A stretch of DNA of 64,000 bases from Streptomyces sp. NBC_00440 (lineage in GTDB: Bacteria > Actinomycetota > Actinomycetes > Streptomycetales > Streptomycetaceae): assembly GCF_036014215.1 (NCBI RefSeq), contig NZ_CP107921.1, positions 4,088,001 through 4,152,000 of the forward strand, given 5' to 3'. Below are positions 38,521-47,081 of this stretch, piece after piece. Made by a program: the position numbers and the translations under genes. Positions within the stretch are counted from its first letter, which is position 1. Every line of letters starts with the position of its first letter. Under the pieces are notes generated by a model. That model saw nothing but the letters and a program-made list of their open reading frames with translations. It ran no database searches and was not told the origin of the DNA.

Positions 38521-41151
38521 ATGGCCGACGAGAATTCCCCTGTGATGCCCGAACAGCCGCCTGCTGTCCCCGGCATCGGTATGCGTGTCGAGCCGGTGGG
38601 GCTCGAAACGGAGATGCAGCGTTCGTATCTCGACTACGCGATGTCCGTCATCGTGTCTCGTGCGCTGCCGGACGTGCGGGACGGTCTGAAGCCCGTCCAT
38701 CGCCGGGTGCTGTACGCGATGTACGACGGCGGCTACCGGCCCGAGAAGGGCTTCTACAAGTGCGCCCGTGTCGTCGGTGACGTCATGGGCACCTACCACC
38801 CGCACGGCGACTCCTCGATTTACGACGCCCTGGTCCGGCTGGCCCAGCACTGGTCGATGCGTATGCCGCTGGTGGACTCGAACGGGAACTTCGGCTCTCC
38901 CGGCAACGACCCGGCCGCCGCGATGCGGTACACCGAGTGCAAGATGATGCCCCTGTCCATGGAGATGGTCAGGGACATCGACGAGGAGACCGTCGACCTC
39001 CAGGACAACTACGACGGCCGTAACCAGGAGCCCGTGGTTCTCCCGGCCAGGTTCCCGAACCTGCTGGTCAACGGCTCCGCCGGCATCGCGGTCGGCATGG
39101 CCACCAACATTCCTCCGCACAACCTGCGCGAGGTGGCGGCCGGAGCCCAGTGGTATCTGGAGAACCCGGAGGCCTCGCACGAGGATCTTCTGGACGCCCT
39201 GCTGGAGCGCATCAAGGGCCCGGACTTCCCGACCGGCGCACTGGTCGTGGGGCGCAAGGGCATCGAGGAGGCGTACCGCACCGGGCGCGGCTCCATCACG
39301 ATGCGTGCTGTGGTCGCGGTCGAGGAGATCCAGAACCGCCAGTGCCTGGTGGTCACGGAGCTTCCGTACCAGACCAACCCCGACAACCTCGCGCAGAAGA
39401 TCGCCGACCTGGTGAAGGACGGCAAGGTCGGCGGGATCGCCGACGTGCGGGACGAGACCTCGTCGCGCACGGGGCAGCGACTTGTCGTCGTGCTGAAGCG
39501 GGACGCGGTTGCCAAGGTCGTGCTGAACAACCTCTACAAGCACACCGATCTCCAGTCGAACTTCAGCGCCAACATGCTGGCGCTGGTCGACGGTGTACCG
39601 CGCACCCTGTCGATCGACGCGTTCATCCGGCACTGGGTGACGCACCAGATCGAGGTCATCGTCCGGCGCACCAAGTTCCGGTTGCGCAAGGCCGAGGAGC
39701 GCGCCCACATTCTGCGTGGTCTGCTCAAGGCGCTGGACGCGATCGACGAGGTCATCGCGCTGATCCGGCGCAGCCAGACGGTCGATGTCGCGCGCGAGGG
39801 CCTGATGGGCCTGCTGGAGATCGACGAGATCCAGGCGAACGCGATCCTGGAGATGCAGCTGCGCCGACTGGCCGCGCTGGAGCACCAGAAGATCACGGCC
39901 GAGTTCAACGAGCTCCAGGCGAAGATCAACGAGTACAACGCGATCCTGGTCTCGCCCGAGCGCCAGCGGCAGATCGTCAGCGAGGAGCTGGCGGTCATCG
40001 TCGACAAGTTCGGCGACGACCGGCGCTCGAAGCTGGTGCCCTTCGACGGTGACATGTCCATCGAGGACCTGATCGCCGAGGAGGACATTGTCGTCACCAT
40101 CACGAACGGTGGTTACGTCAAGCGCACCAAGACCGAGGACTACCGCTCGCAGAAGCGCGGCGGTAAGGGCGTGCGGGGCACCAAGCTGAAGCAGGACGAC
40201 ATCGTCGACCACTTCTTCGTCTCCACGACCCACCACTGGCTGCTGTTCTTCACGAACAAGGGCCGGGTGTACCGGGCGAAGGCCTACGAACTCCCGGACG
40301 CGGGCCGCGACGCGCGCGGCCAGCACGTCGCCAACCTGCTGGCGTTCCAGCCGGACGAGCAGATCGCACAGATCCTGGCGATCCGTGACTACGACGCGGC
40401 GCCGTATCTGATCCTCGCCACCAAGGGTGGCCTGGTGAAGAAGACACCGCTCAAGGACTATGACTCGCCTCGTTCGGGCGGCGTTATCGCGATCAACCTG
40501 CGGGAGACTCCGGACGGCAGCGACGACGAGCTGATCGGCGCCGAGCTGGTGTCGGCCGAGGACGATCTGCTGCTGGTCAGCAGGAAGGCTCAGTCGATCC
40601 GGTTCACGGCGACGGACGACGCCCTGCGGCCTATGGGACGCGCGACATCCGGTGTGAAGGGCATGAGTTTCCGCGAGGGCGACGAGCTGCTCTCGATGAA
40701 TGTCGTCAGGCCGGGTACTTTCGTGTTCACTGCCACTGACGGCGGGTACGCCAAGCGGACCCCCGTCGATGAGTACCGCGTCCAGGGCCGCGGCGGTCTG
40801 GGTATCAAGGCTGCCAAGATCGTGGAGGACCGGGGCTCGCTGGTCGGCGCGCTGGTGGTCGAGAGTACGGATGAAATCCTCGCCATCACGCTCGGCGGTG
40901 GTGTGATTCGTACGCGAGTCAATGAAGTCAGGGAGACGGGCCGTGACACCATGGGCGTCCAACTGATCAACCTGGGCAAGCGCGATGCCGTGGTCGGTAT
41001 CGCTCGCAACGCCGAGGCCGGCCGAGAGGCCGAAGAGATTGACGCGGTCGACGGCGATGCGGATGCGGTCGACAGTGGTTCGGTCGACGCTGACACGGTC
41101 GAAGCGGTAGTCGAAGGCACCGAGCCTTCGGCAGGGGAGCACGAGGAGTAG
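38521..41151 (+). CDS. gyrA: DNA gyrase subunit A
   Basis: An 876-residue subunit that cuts and rejoins DNA. Catalytic tyrosine in [11 protein letters not shown]; quinolone region [17 protein letters not shown] retains the serine (E. coli Ser83 position) that makes gyrase drug-sensitive. The GyrA box [10 protein letters not shown] and six beta-pinwheel blades follow. About 45 C-terminal residues are an acidic, low-complexity tail ([13 protein letters not shown]). ATG at 38521 after AAAGGAC. Confidence 0.97.
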   Translation: MADENSPVMPEQPPAVPGIGMRVEPVGLETEMQRSYLDYAMSVIVSRALPDVRDGLKPVHRRVLYAMYDGGYRPEKGFYKCARVVGDVMGTYHPHGDSSIYDALVRLAQHWSMRMPLVDSNGNFGSPGNDPAAAMRYTECKMMPLSMEMVRDIDEETVDLQDNYDGRNQEPVVLPARFPNLLVNGSAGIAVGMATNIPPHNLREVAAGAQWYLENPEASHEDLLDALLERIKGPDFPTGALVVGRKGIEEAYRTGRGSITMRAVVAVEEIQNRQCLVVTELPYQTNPDNLAQKIADLVKDGKVGGIADVRDETSSRTGQRLVVVLKRDAVAKVVLNNLYKHTDLQSNFSANMLALVDGVPRTLSIDAFIRHWVTHQIEVIVRRTKFRLRKAEERAHILRGLLKALDAIDEVIALIRRSQTVDVAREGLMGLLEIDEIQANAILEMQLRRLAALEHQKITAEFNELQAKINEYNAILVSPERQRQIVSEELAVIVDKFGDDRRSKLVPFDGDMSIEDLIAEEDIVVTITNGGYVKRTKTEDYRSQKRGGKGVRGTKLKQDDIVDHFFVSTTHHWLLFFTNKGRVYRAKAYELPDAGRDARGQHVANLLAFQPDEQIAQILAIRDYDAAPYLILATKGGLVKKTPLKDYDSPRSGGVIAINLRETPDGSDDELIGAELVSAEDDLLLVSRKAQSIRFTATDDALRPMGRATSGVKGMSFREGDELLSMNVVRPGTFVFTATDGGYAKRTPVDEYRVQGRGGLGIKAAKIVEDRGSLVGALVVESTDEILAITLGGGVIRTRVNEVRETGRDTMGVQLINLGKRDAVVGIARNAEAGREAEEIDAVDGDADAVDSGSVDADTVEAVVEGTEPSAGEHEE

Positions 41152-41154
41152 AAC

Positions 41155-41784
41155 GTGAGTGGAGCCACGGGCGACGGAGCGGCCGCTTCCGGAGCCGGAG
41201 CACGCAGTGCCCGTGGCCCTGCCGCGGACTCTCAAGGGGGAACGGTGACGGACACGCGTGGGGCGCAGCCGCAGTACGAGTCGCAGCCGTACCAGCCGCC
41301 GCAGGCCTACCCGTCGCCGTCGGCCGGCGGTGCGCAGGGTGGTCAGCGTACGGGCGGTGGCGGTACGCAGGCAGGAGTGCGCCGGCCGCGTACCGGGGCG
41401 CGAACGACTCCCCGCACGCGGAAGGCCCGGCTGCGGGTGGCCAAGGCCGATCCGTGGTCGGTGATGAAGGTCAGCTTCCTGCTGTCCATCGCGCTGGGCG
41501 TCTGCACCATTGTGGCGGCCGCGGTGCTGTGGATGGTCATGGACGCCATGGGCGTCTTCTCGACAGTGGGCGGGACCATCAGCGAGGCCACCGGCTCAAC
41601 TGACGGCAGCGGCTTCGATCTTCAGTCGTTCCTCTCGCTGCCGCGGGTGCTGCTGTTCACATCGGTCATCGCGGTGATCGATGTGGTGCTGGCCACAGCA
41701 CTGGCGACGCTGGGTGCCTTCATCTATAACCTGTCGGCCGGGTTTGTCGGCGGTGTCGAGCTGACCCTCGCCGAGGACGAGTAG
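41155..41784 (+). CDS. DUF3566 membrane protein (Rv0007-like)
   Basis: A 209-residue protein beginning at GTG 41155, 3 bases after the gyrA stop, with GAGGAG inside the gyrA end. A disordered Gly/Pro/Gln/Arg-rich cytoplasmic half precedes KADPWSVMKVSFLLSIALGVCTIVAAAVLW, shown here in outline, and a second span (LLFTSVIAVIDVVLATALATLGAFIYNL), the DUF3566 pattern. It sits exactly where Rv0007 lies in mycobacteria, between gyrA and tRNA-Ile. Function unknown; envelope or division role suspected from context. Confidence 0.87.
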   Translation: MSGATGDGAAASGAGARSARGPAADSQGGTVTDTRGAQPQYESQPYQPPQAYPSPSAGGAQGGQRTGGGGTQAGVRRPRTGARTTPRTRKARLRVAKADPWSVMKVSFLLSIALGVCTIVAAAVLWMVMDAMGVFSTVGGTISEATGSTDGSGFDLQSFLSLPRVLLFTSVIAVIDVVLATALATLGAFIYNLSAGFVGGVELTLAEDE

Positions 41785-41843
41785 AGGCTCAGCTATCGAT
41801 TTTGGGACTGGCCCTGGAGTGCGCTAATCTTCAGGGGCAGCGC

Positions 41844-41917
41844 GGGGCTATAGCTCAGTTGGTTAGAGCGCATCCCTGATAAGGATGAGGCCACAGGTTC
41901 AAATCCTGTTAGCCCCA
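41844..41917 (+). tRNA. tRNA-Ile (GAT)
   Basis: A 74-base cloverleaf with a 7-bp acceptor stem (GGGGCTA with TAGCCCC), D-arm TAGCTCAGTTGGTTAGAGC, anticodon GAT at 41878-41880, T-arm CAGGTTCAAATCCTG, and discriminator A. The 3' CCA is not encoded (CCG follows), consistent with the local CCA-adding enzyme. Confidence 0.97.
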
Positions 41918-41925
41918 CCGCGAAC

Positions 41926-41957
41926 GTCGGCCCGGACAGTTTTCTGTCCGGGCCGAC
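41926..41957 (+). terminator. Terminator of tRNA-Ile
   Basis: Perfect 14-bp stem (41926-41939 and 41944-41957) with a TTTT loop, 9 bases after the tRNA. Confidence 0.88.
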
Positions 41958-42069
41958 TGCATTACCGGGCCCGATAGTTGGACGGGAACTAGGTCACCGA
42001 TCGGTATCGGCCGGTGTGTATAGTCGGGCGCCAGAAGTCCCTTACGTCAAGGAAAGACGAGGTCGCGCG

Positions 42070-42204
42070 GTGAAGAAGCTTCTCCTGGTCGCACTGGCCG
42101 CCATTGGCGGGCTCCTCGTGTACCGCCAGATCCAGGCGGATCGCGCCGAGCAGGATCTGTGGACGGAGGCGACTGACTCCGTGCCCGCAGGTTCGGGTGT
42201 GTGA
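42070..42204 (+). CDS. DLW-39 family small membrane peptide
   Basis: A 44-residue peptide starting at GTG 42070 (MKKLLLVALAAIGGLLVYRQIQ). One membrane span (about 3-18) is followed by the family hallmark AEQDLWTEATD, with the DLW triplet. A purine-rich AAGGAAAGACGAGG precedes it. These peptides occur near gyrA in actinobacteria; the function is unknown. A strong terminator follows. Confidence 0.85.
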   Translation: MKKLLLVALAAIGGLLVYRQIQADRAEQDLWTEATDSVPAGSGV

Positions 42205-42222
42205 GACACAGCGTCTTGAATG

Positions 42223-42257
42223 CAGGGCCCCGGTCGCTTTTTGCGGCCGGGGCCCTG
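42223..42257 (+). terminator. Terminator of the DLW-39 gene
   Basis: A 15-bp stem with one G-T pair (42223-42237 and 42243-42257) and a T-rich loop. Confidence 0.85.
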
Positions 42258-42447
42258 TGACGTTCGCGCTGTGACTCCGGATTCGGGTTCACCCTCGCAA
42301 TCAGGGGCGCTGTGCGGGCCGTGTGAGCCGAGGTGGGCCCTCTCTCGGCCTTGTGGCGGCTCCTTGCGGGGCACGCCGCCAGGTGCCCTTTTCCTGGCTC
42401 CTGCGGAGGTGCTGGCCCGGGCTCGGGTGCCGGCTCCTGGCGCTGAT

Positions 42448-42461
42448 GTTTCACGTGGAAC
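42448..42461. other. parS variant (one mismatch)
   Basis: GTTTCACGTGGAAC differs from parS at one position. It would be the rightmost ParB site in the window, 10-11 kb from oriC. Confidence 0.6.
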
Positions 42462-42670
42462 ATCCTTCCGCCGATTACGGACTGCCGGACGGGAACGGTA
42501 GGGACCATCCAGCTGTGCACGCAGACAACGTGATGACGAACCGGGCAGGATGGGCCGGGACCGCGTTCGTTGCCGCGGTCACTGGTGCGACCCACGTGAT
42601 CTGGTGATCTCGGGGTTGGTCTTTGGGCGGGGCGGCGCCCGGCTGCCGGGCGGACAACGGGGGGAATCAG

Positions 42671-43984
42671 GTGAAGAGGCAGCGCAGCTTGGGCCGGGTC
42701 GCGCTGGCCGCAGTGGCGGCGGTGTGCTCGGTGGGGGCGTTTCCGGGGCAGGCGGCGGCTGTGGGTGAGCCCGGGCCGTACGCCTTCGACCACCATGCGA
42801 CGACGGTGGCGGGGGCTGTGGCCAGCACCGACGCGAAGCAGCTCAAGGCAGGTTCGACCTACCGCTCCTCGATCGAACCGGGCGGCCAGCTCTACTACCA
42901 GGTCGAGCTGGACGCTGCCTCCGACGCCTATGTCTCCGCTGTGGCCGTGCCCAGGCTCGGGCCGCAGGAGAAGGTCGACTACGCCGACGGCATCAAGGTG
43001 TCCCTCCAGGACCTCAAGGGGAACTCCTGCGGGAATGACAACGATGCGGTGTTCGGCTCCGCCGGCTACCCGCGGCCGATCGCGGCTCATGCCACGCGCA
43101 CAGTCAAGAAGGACGGCATCTTCTGCCAGTCGGCAGGGCCGTACTACGTGCTGATCGAGAGGACCACCAAGGCCACCTCCGCCCAGGACGAGTGGGGGCT
43201 GGAGATCCGCGTCGATTCGGAGCCCGGACTGAAGTCCGGCTCGGCGGGCCCGACGGAGGCACCGTCCAGCTGGCCGTCCGCATCGCCCGTTCCGCCGGCG
43301 GGCACGGCACAGCGGGCCGAGGGTGGTACAGGGTTCAATGATGCTGCCGCGCTGAAGCCCGGTGTGTGGGACGACCGGATCAAGCCCGGTCAGACCCGTT
43401 TCTACCGGGTGCCGGTCGGCTGGGGGCAGCAGCTCTTCGCCAGCACCGATCTCGGTAGCTCCACGGGCAGCGGCTTCGTCGCCAGCGCCCTCAGCGTGCA
43501 GCTGTACAACCCGGTCCGGTCCGCGGTCTCCACGGGCTACACGCTGTACGACGGGAAGCCGAAGTCGGCAGCACCGGACCCGCTGCCACCGGTGGCGTAC
43601 CGGAACCGGTACAGCGTGCGTGACGAGGTCAGCGGGGCACGGATGGCCGGTGACTACTATCTCGCGGTCACCCTCAGCCCGGACGTCGCGAAGAGCTTCG
43701 GGGAGAAGGGGTACGGGCTGACGCTGAGGATGAGCGTCAAGGGCACGGAGGGGCCGCCACCGGCGTACGCGGGCGCGGTGCCCCACTACGGAACATCGGC
43801 CGGTGAGAGCGCGGGCCACGGCGCCATGAGGCTGGTGGGGATCGCCGGGATCAGTGCGGGCACGGTGCTGGTACTGGGACTCGGTGTGTGGACGCTGCTC
43901 GCGAGGCGGCGCGCGGGAACGGTGCCGGTCCAGCAGCAGGGACGGCAGTCCCCGCCGCAGTACGGGCCGCCTTCCGCCTGGTAA
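42671..43984 (+). CDS. Secreted protein with C-terminal membrane anchor
   Basis: A 437-residue protein starting at GTG 42671 with GGGGGGAATCAG upstream. The signal peptide is KRQRSLGRVALAAVAAVCSVGAFPGQAAA, shown in outline, with probable cleavage after QAAA (about residue 30). Two similar extracellular halves each have a beta-sandwich-like start (YRSSIEPGGQLYYQVELD; DRIKPGQTRFYRVPVGW), suggesting a repeated domain. The anchor is GIAGISAGTVLVLGLGVWTLL (about 393-413) followed by a basic tail. It resembles streptomycete proteins of unknown function near gyrA. It is convergent with the kinase gene. Confidence 0.8.
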   Translation: MKRQRSLGRVALAAVAAVCSVGAFPGQAAAVGEPGPYAFDHHATTVAGAVASTDAKQLKAGSTYRSSIEPGGQLYYQVELDAASDAYVSAVAVPRLGPQEKVDYADGIKVSLQDLKGNSCGNDNDAVFGSAGYPRPIAAHATRTVKKDGIFCQSAGPYYVLIERTTKATSAQDEWGLEIRVDSEPGLKSGSAGPTEAPSSWPSASPVPPAGTAQRAEGGTGFNDAAALKPGVWDDRIKPGQTRFYRVPVGWGQQLFASTDLGSSTGSGFVASALSVQLYNPVRSAVSTGYTLYDGKPKSAAPDPLPPVAYRNRYSVRDEVSGARMAGDYYLAVTLSPDVAKSFGEKGYGLTLRMSVKGTEGPPPAYAGAVPHYGTSAGESAGHGAMRLVGIAGISAGTVLVLGLGVWTLLARRRAGTVPVQQQGRQSPPQYGPPSAW

Positions 43985-44042
43985 TTCGACAATGCGGTGC
44001 TGCGGGCGGCATGGGCCCGGGGCCGGTCCCGTCGGCTCCGGG

Positions 44043-45395
44043 TCAGCTCTGTGTCAGCGCCCAGATGCCCACGGCGAAGCAGATCAGCGCGATCACCAGG
44101 ACCGGGACCGTCACCTTCGGGGGCGGTCCCGGACGTGTGCGAGGGACCGGCACCGACTGGGTGGGAACCTGCGAGGGCGGAGCGGTGTACCTATCAGTGT
44201 GGGGTTGTTCGTGCAGGGCCCGACCGAGGAGGGGGGAGGTCGTATGCGGGACCGCGGGTTGGGCTGCGGGCGGCGGTGCCGGTGCTGGGGCGGCTGCCGA
44301 CCCGGGAGGCGGGGCCAGGTGGAAGCTGCCTGTTTCGGACATCGCAGGCTGCTGTGGTTGCTGCTGGTGGGGTGCAGGCTGCTGTTCGGTCGGGGGGTGG
44401 GCCGGTATCCCTTGCTGCGTTGGCGTCTGCCGTACGGGGGACTGGGGCGCGGTTCCGGGCTGCGGCCCGGGTGCTTGCTGAGCCCCGAGCCGGTGAGCCA
44501 AGCTGTTCTGTTCCCGGACAGGGCCTTCGGGGCCGAATCCGGTGGGCAGTGGGCCGATCTGGTCGGAGACCTCGACGGGCTCCTCGCCGGGGCGTGGTTC
44601 GGCAAGCAGTTCCGCTGCCGTGGCCAGCGCCTTGCGGGTGCCGTTCGCCGTACGGAACCGCGCCTGGGGGTCCGGCTGAAGCAGTCCGGCGAGCACCTGC
44701 CACAGCGGCTCGGGGATGCCCTGGGGTGCGCCGGGCGTGCCGTGGGCCGCGAAGTACTCCACGAGGGCTCTGGAGTCGGGCCGGGCGCCCTGGAGCAGAT
44801 AGAGCGCGACCAGGCCGACCGCGAACAGGTCGGCTGTGAAGTCCGGTTCGGCACCCAGCATCTGCTCCGGTGCGAAGTAGCCGGGCGTCCCCACCACATA
44901 GTTGTTCTCGGTGAGGCGGGGCTCGCCCTTGCGCATCGAGATGCCGAAGTCGGACAGCCGCAGATGCGGCCGTCCGGCCCCGGTGGCTTCCATCAGGATG
45001 TTCGCCGGCTTGATGTCGCGGTGTACGACGCCTTCCGCGTGGACGGCGGCAAGCCCGGCCAGCAGTTGATCGAGCAGCGTACAGACGAACCGTGGTGGCA
45101 GCGGGCCGTAGTCACTGATGACTTGGACGAGCGAACCTCCGCTCACGAGTTCCATGGTGAACAACACCTGGTCGTCGTCCGCGGCCCAGCTGGCGGGGGC
45201 GAGCACATGAGGGTGGTCTATGCGCAGTGCCTGTTCGCGCACGAAGCGCAGCAGGGTGTGTGCATCGCTCTGCTGGAGCACCTTGGCCGCCACATAACGA
45301 CGCCTGCGGTGGTCCCACGCACGCCAGACCGCTCCGACGCCCCCGCGCCCGATCGGGTCGACCAGTTCGTACCGCCCGGCGAAGACCTCACCCAT
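44043..45395 (-). CDS. Hanks-type Ser/Thr protein kinase with membrane anchor
   Basis: A 450-residue kinase with intact catalytic residues: glycine loop GRGGVGAV, Lys38 in YVAAKVL, HRDIKPAN (Asp127), DFG (149-151), and GTPGYFAPEQ in the activation segment. A Pro/Gln-rich linker (about 270-420) leads to one C-terminal span (VTVPVLVIALICFAVGIWALT) with almost nothing outside, so it lacks a ligand-binding sensor. The XRE regulator gene lies directly upstream on the same strand, about 108 bases away, suggesting a functional pair. Confidence 0.92.
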   Translation of the reverse strand: MGEVFAGRYELVDPIGRGGVGAVWRAWDHRRRRYVAAKVLQQSDAHTLLRFVREQALRIDHPHVLAPASWAADDDQVLFTMELVSGGSLVQVISDYGPLPPRFVCTLLDQLLAGLAAVHAEGVVHRDIKPANILMEATGAGRPHLRLSDFGISMRKGEPRLTENNYVVGTPGYFAPEQMLGAEPDFTADLFAVGLVALYLLQGARPDSRALVEYFAAHGTPGAPQGIPEPLWQVLAGLLQPDPQARFRTANGTRKALATAAELLAEPRPGEEPVEVSDQIGPLPTGFGPEGPVREQNSLAHRLGAQQAPGPQPGTAPQSPVRQTPTQQGIPAHPPTEQQPAPHQQQPQQPAMSETGSFHLAPPPGSAAAPAPAPPPAAQPAVPHTTSPLLGRALHEQPHTDRYTAPPSQVPTQSVPVPRTRPGPPPKVTVPVLVIALICFAVGIWALTQS

Positions 45396-45503
45396 GCGCT
45401 GTACCCATGCTCTGCACCCGCCCCCCTGTCAGCTGCGCCTCAGCCAGCCGCGCTGAGCCAGCCGCGTCCAGTCGGCCGGGGCTCAGTCAGCCGCGCCCCG
45501 GCT

Positions 45504-46052
45504 TCAGCTCTGGTGTGCCTCGTAGTGCGAGACCGCTTCCGCGGTGCGCCCGGCGCCGTACACCCTGAGGAACTCTGCCAGTTCGGGGTGGGTCGGGGCG
45601 AGGGCGTTCGCCGCGTCGATGATGTCGCCGGCAGCTGATACGGAGCGCAGCAGAGACTGGATCTCACGCACCACCCGGCGCACGGTCGGCGCGCCCGTGG
45701 TGGATGTGGTCTGACCCGTGGTGGAGAGGACGGAGCCGCCCTGGGACTTCTTGATCTCTTCCATCCGATCCGTTGCCTCGCCCGCGCTGACGCTCCCGTC
45801 GGCGACCAGGCCCGAAAGCTCCTGAAGTGCCTGGACCCGCTGGACCACGGCCGGGTTTCCGATCTTGGCGCGCTGGCCGCTCATCAGCTGGGAGAGCATG
45901 GGCGCGGACAGCCCGAGCACTGCCGCGAGACGGGCCTGATTGAGGCCCAGGTCATCGATGAGGCGACGGAAGAGCGCCCCCAGCGGCTCCCCGTACCAAC
46001 TGCGCTGGAGCTCTCTCGCTCTCGCGGTTGCCTCTTGTTGTGCTGCGTCCAT
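45504..46052 (-). CDS. XRE-like helix-turn-helix DNA-binding protein
   Basis: A 182-residue protein. The HTH is LGLNQARLAAVLGLSAPMLSQLMSGQRAKIGNP in outline (about residues 35-67), the lambda-repressor type. The C-terminal half (about 95-182) is mostly helical with no recognised domain. It is the likely first gene of a unit with the downstream kinase. A Thr/Ser-rich linker (STTGQTTSTTGAPT) could be a kinase target. Starts ATG at 46052. The divergent neighbour is tRNA-Ala. The 107 bases before the kinase hold imperfect repeats of CAGCCGCG. Confidence 0.87.
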   Translation of the reverse strand: MDAAQQEATARARELQRSWYGEPLGALFRRLIDDLGLNQARLAAVLGLSAPMLSQLMSGQRAKIGNPAVVQRVQALQELSGLVADGSVSAGEATDRMEEIKKSQGGSVLSTTGQTTSTTGAPTVRRVVREIQSLLRSVSAAGDIIDAANALAPTHPELAEFLRVYGAGRTAEAVSHYEAHQS

Positions 46053-46203
46053 TGCGTCTCCCCATCGCTTCCCCAGGCGGCGGCTTCGCTGCCGCGAACC
46101 TCCTGGTGCATCCTACGGAGAGTGGTCACTGACCGGGAGTCCCAATCCTTTTGTGAGATCACCCCTGTGACCCGGTACTCTTGTTCTCGCACCAACCCGT
46201 TAC

Positions 46204-46276
46204 GGGGCCTTAGCTCAGTTGGTAGAGCGCTGTCTTTGCATGGCAGATGTCAGGGGTTCGACTCCCCTAGGCTCCA
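46204..46276 (+). tRNA. tRNA-Ala (TGC)
   Basis: A 73-base cloverleaf: acceptor GGGGCCT with AGGCTCC (one G-T pair), D-arm TAGCTCAGTTGGTAGAGC, anticodon TGC at 46237-46239, T-arm GGGGTTCGACTCCCC, discriminator A; CA follows, not a full CCA. In mycobacteria ileT and alaT are adjacent; here they are 4.3 kb apart. Confidence 0.97.
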
Positions 46277-46283
46277 CATCCTG

Positions 46284-46325
46284 AAAGCCCCTCTGACCTG
46301 CGAAACTGCTGGTCAGAGGGGCTTT
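46284..46325 (+). terminator. Terminator of tRNA-Ala
   Basis: Perfect 15-bp stem (46284-46298 and 46311-46325) ending in CTTT, 8 bases after the tRNA. Confidence 0.88.
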
Positions 46326-46406
46326 GCTTGTAGGTGTTGCCGTTGCGGTGTTGCCGTGGATACGGGCGTTGCGGTGGTCGTCGGAGTCCGGACGTACGGC
46401 TACGGC

Positions 46407-46904
46407 TCAGCCCTTTCGTCGGGCCCCGTCGGGCCAGACGATGTCCACCGGGATTCCCCTCGTCCGTGCCGCGAGGACCACGTCGGCGGTGCCGCCGCCC
46501 TTGCCGCTCGGGGGTTCGCCGTTCCAGACGGCTACGAGGCGGTCGGCGCGTTCCAGGAGCAGTGCGTTGGCGGCGGCGTAGGCCGCTCGGCCGGCGGAAT
46601 CCACGGGGATGACGACGACGTCGTCGGACGCGTCCACGAGGCGGTCGAAGAGGGCGGCATGGCCGGGACGGACGGTTTTCCGGCGGTAGTCCCTGGAGGG
46701 GATGACGACGGTCAACCGGCCGCCGGTGGCCAGTACGGCCTCGGCGAACAGGGCGTCGGAGCCCTCCGCGATGCAGGAGACCCCGATGAGTGGGCCGTCC
46801 GCGGTGTAGGAGTGGAGCAGTTCCTTCAGAGCGGTACGGACCAGGGGCACGGTGTCCTCGGTCAAGTCCATGTGCCCGGTCACCGCGATCACCGTTACTG
46901 CCAC
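46407..46904 (-). CDS. SLOG-domain (Rossmann-like nucleotide-sensor) protein
   Basis: A 165-residue single-domain protein. The N-terminal strand VTVIAVTGHMDLT, the loop CIAEGSDALFAEAVLATGGRL, and the late VAVWNGEPPSGKGGGTADVV match the SLOG superfamily, related to LOG and DprA folds that bind nucleotide-derived ligands. The GTG at 46904 follows GGGAGTGAAGC; four CCGTG repeats lie just upstream. Two membrane-protein genes upstream on the same strand include a SLATT-like protein, the usual SLOG partner. By family, the inferred role is sensing a nucleotide signal in stress or phage defence; no direct evidence. Confidence 0.72.
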   Translation of the reverse strand: MAVTVIAVTGHMDLTEDTVPLVRTALKELLHSYTADGPLIGVSCIAEGSDALFAEAVLATGGRLTVVIPSRDYRRKTVRPGHAALFDRLVDASDDVVVIPVDSAGRAAYAAANALLLERADRLVAVWNGEPPSGKGGGTADVVLAARTRGIPVDIVWPDGARRKG

Positions 46905-46926
46905 AGCTTCACTCCCGTACGCCTAA

Positions 46927-46951
46927 CCGTGCCGTGCCGTGCCGTGCCATG
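46927..46951. repeat. CCGTG tandem repeat in the SLOG gene leader
   Basis: Four perfect 5-bp units (46927-46946) plus a CCATG variant, directly upstream of the SLOG ribosome site. Copy number could change by slippage; any effect is speculative. Confidence 0.7.
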
Positions 46952-47081
46952 CCCGTGTTCGTACGCCTACCCGTCCCCGTGTATTCGACAGCAGGCGGCG
47001 GGTCCTGTCCCGGACGGCCCCCGGCCCCCCGGCCCTCCAGCGCGGCCACCCCGTCCGGTAAGCCGCTCGGCCGCGGCCGCG

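Larger units (their letters stand above)
42205..42670. other. Intergenic region holding a terminator and a parS variant
   Basis: About 465 bases. It contains the terminator at 42223-42257 and a one-mismatch parS at 42448-42461. Short open frames here lack ribosome sites and family character. The promoter of the secreted protein is not obvious. Confidence 0.6.

Noticed and set aside
46204..46276. tRNA-Ala as an integration site for the downstream accessory genes
   Set aside because: I found no duplicated tRNA 3' end and no integrase gene in the window.
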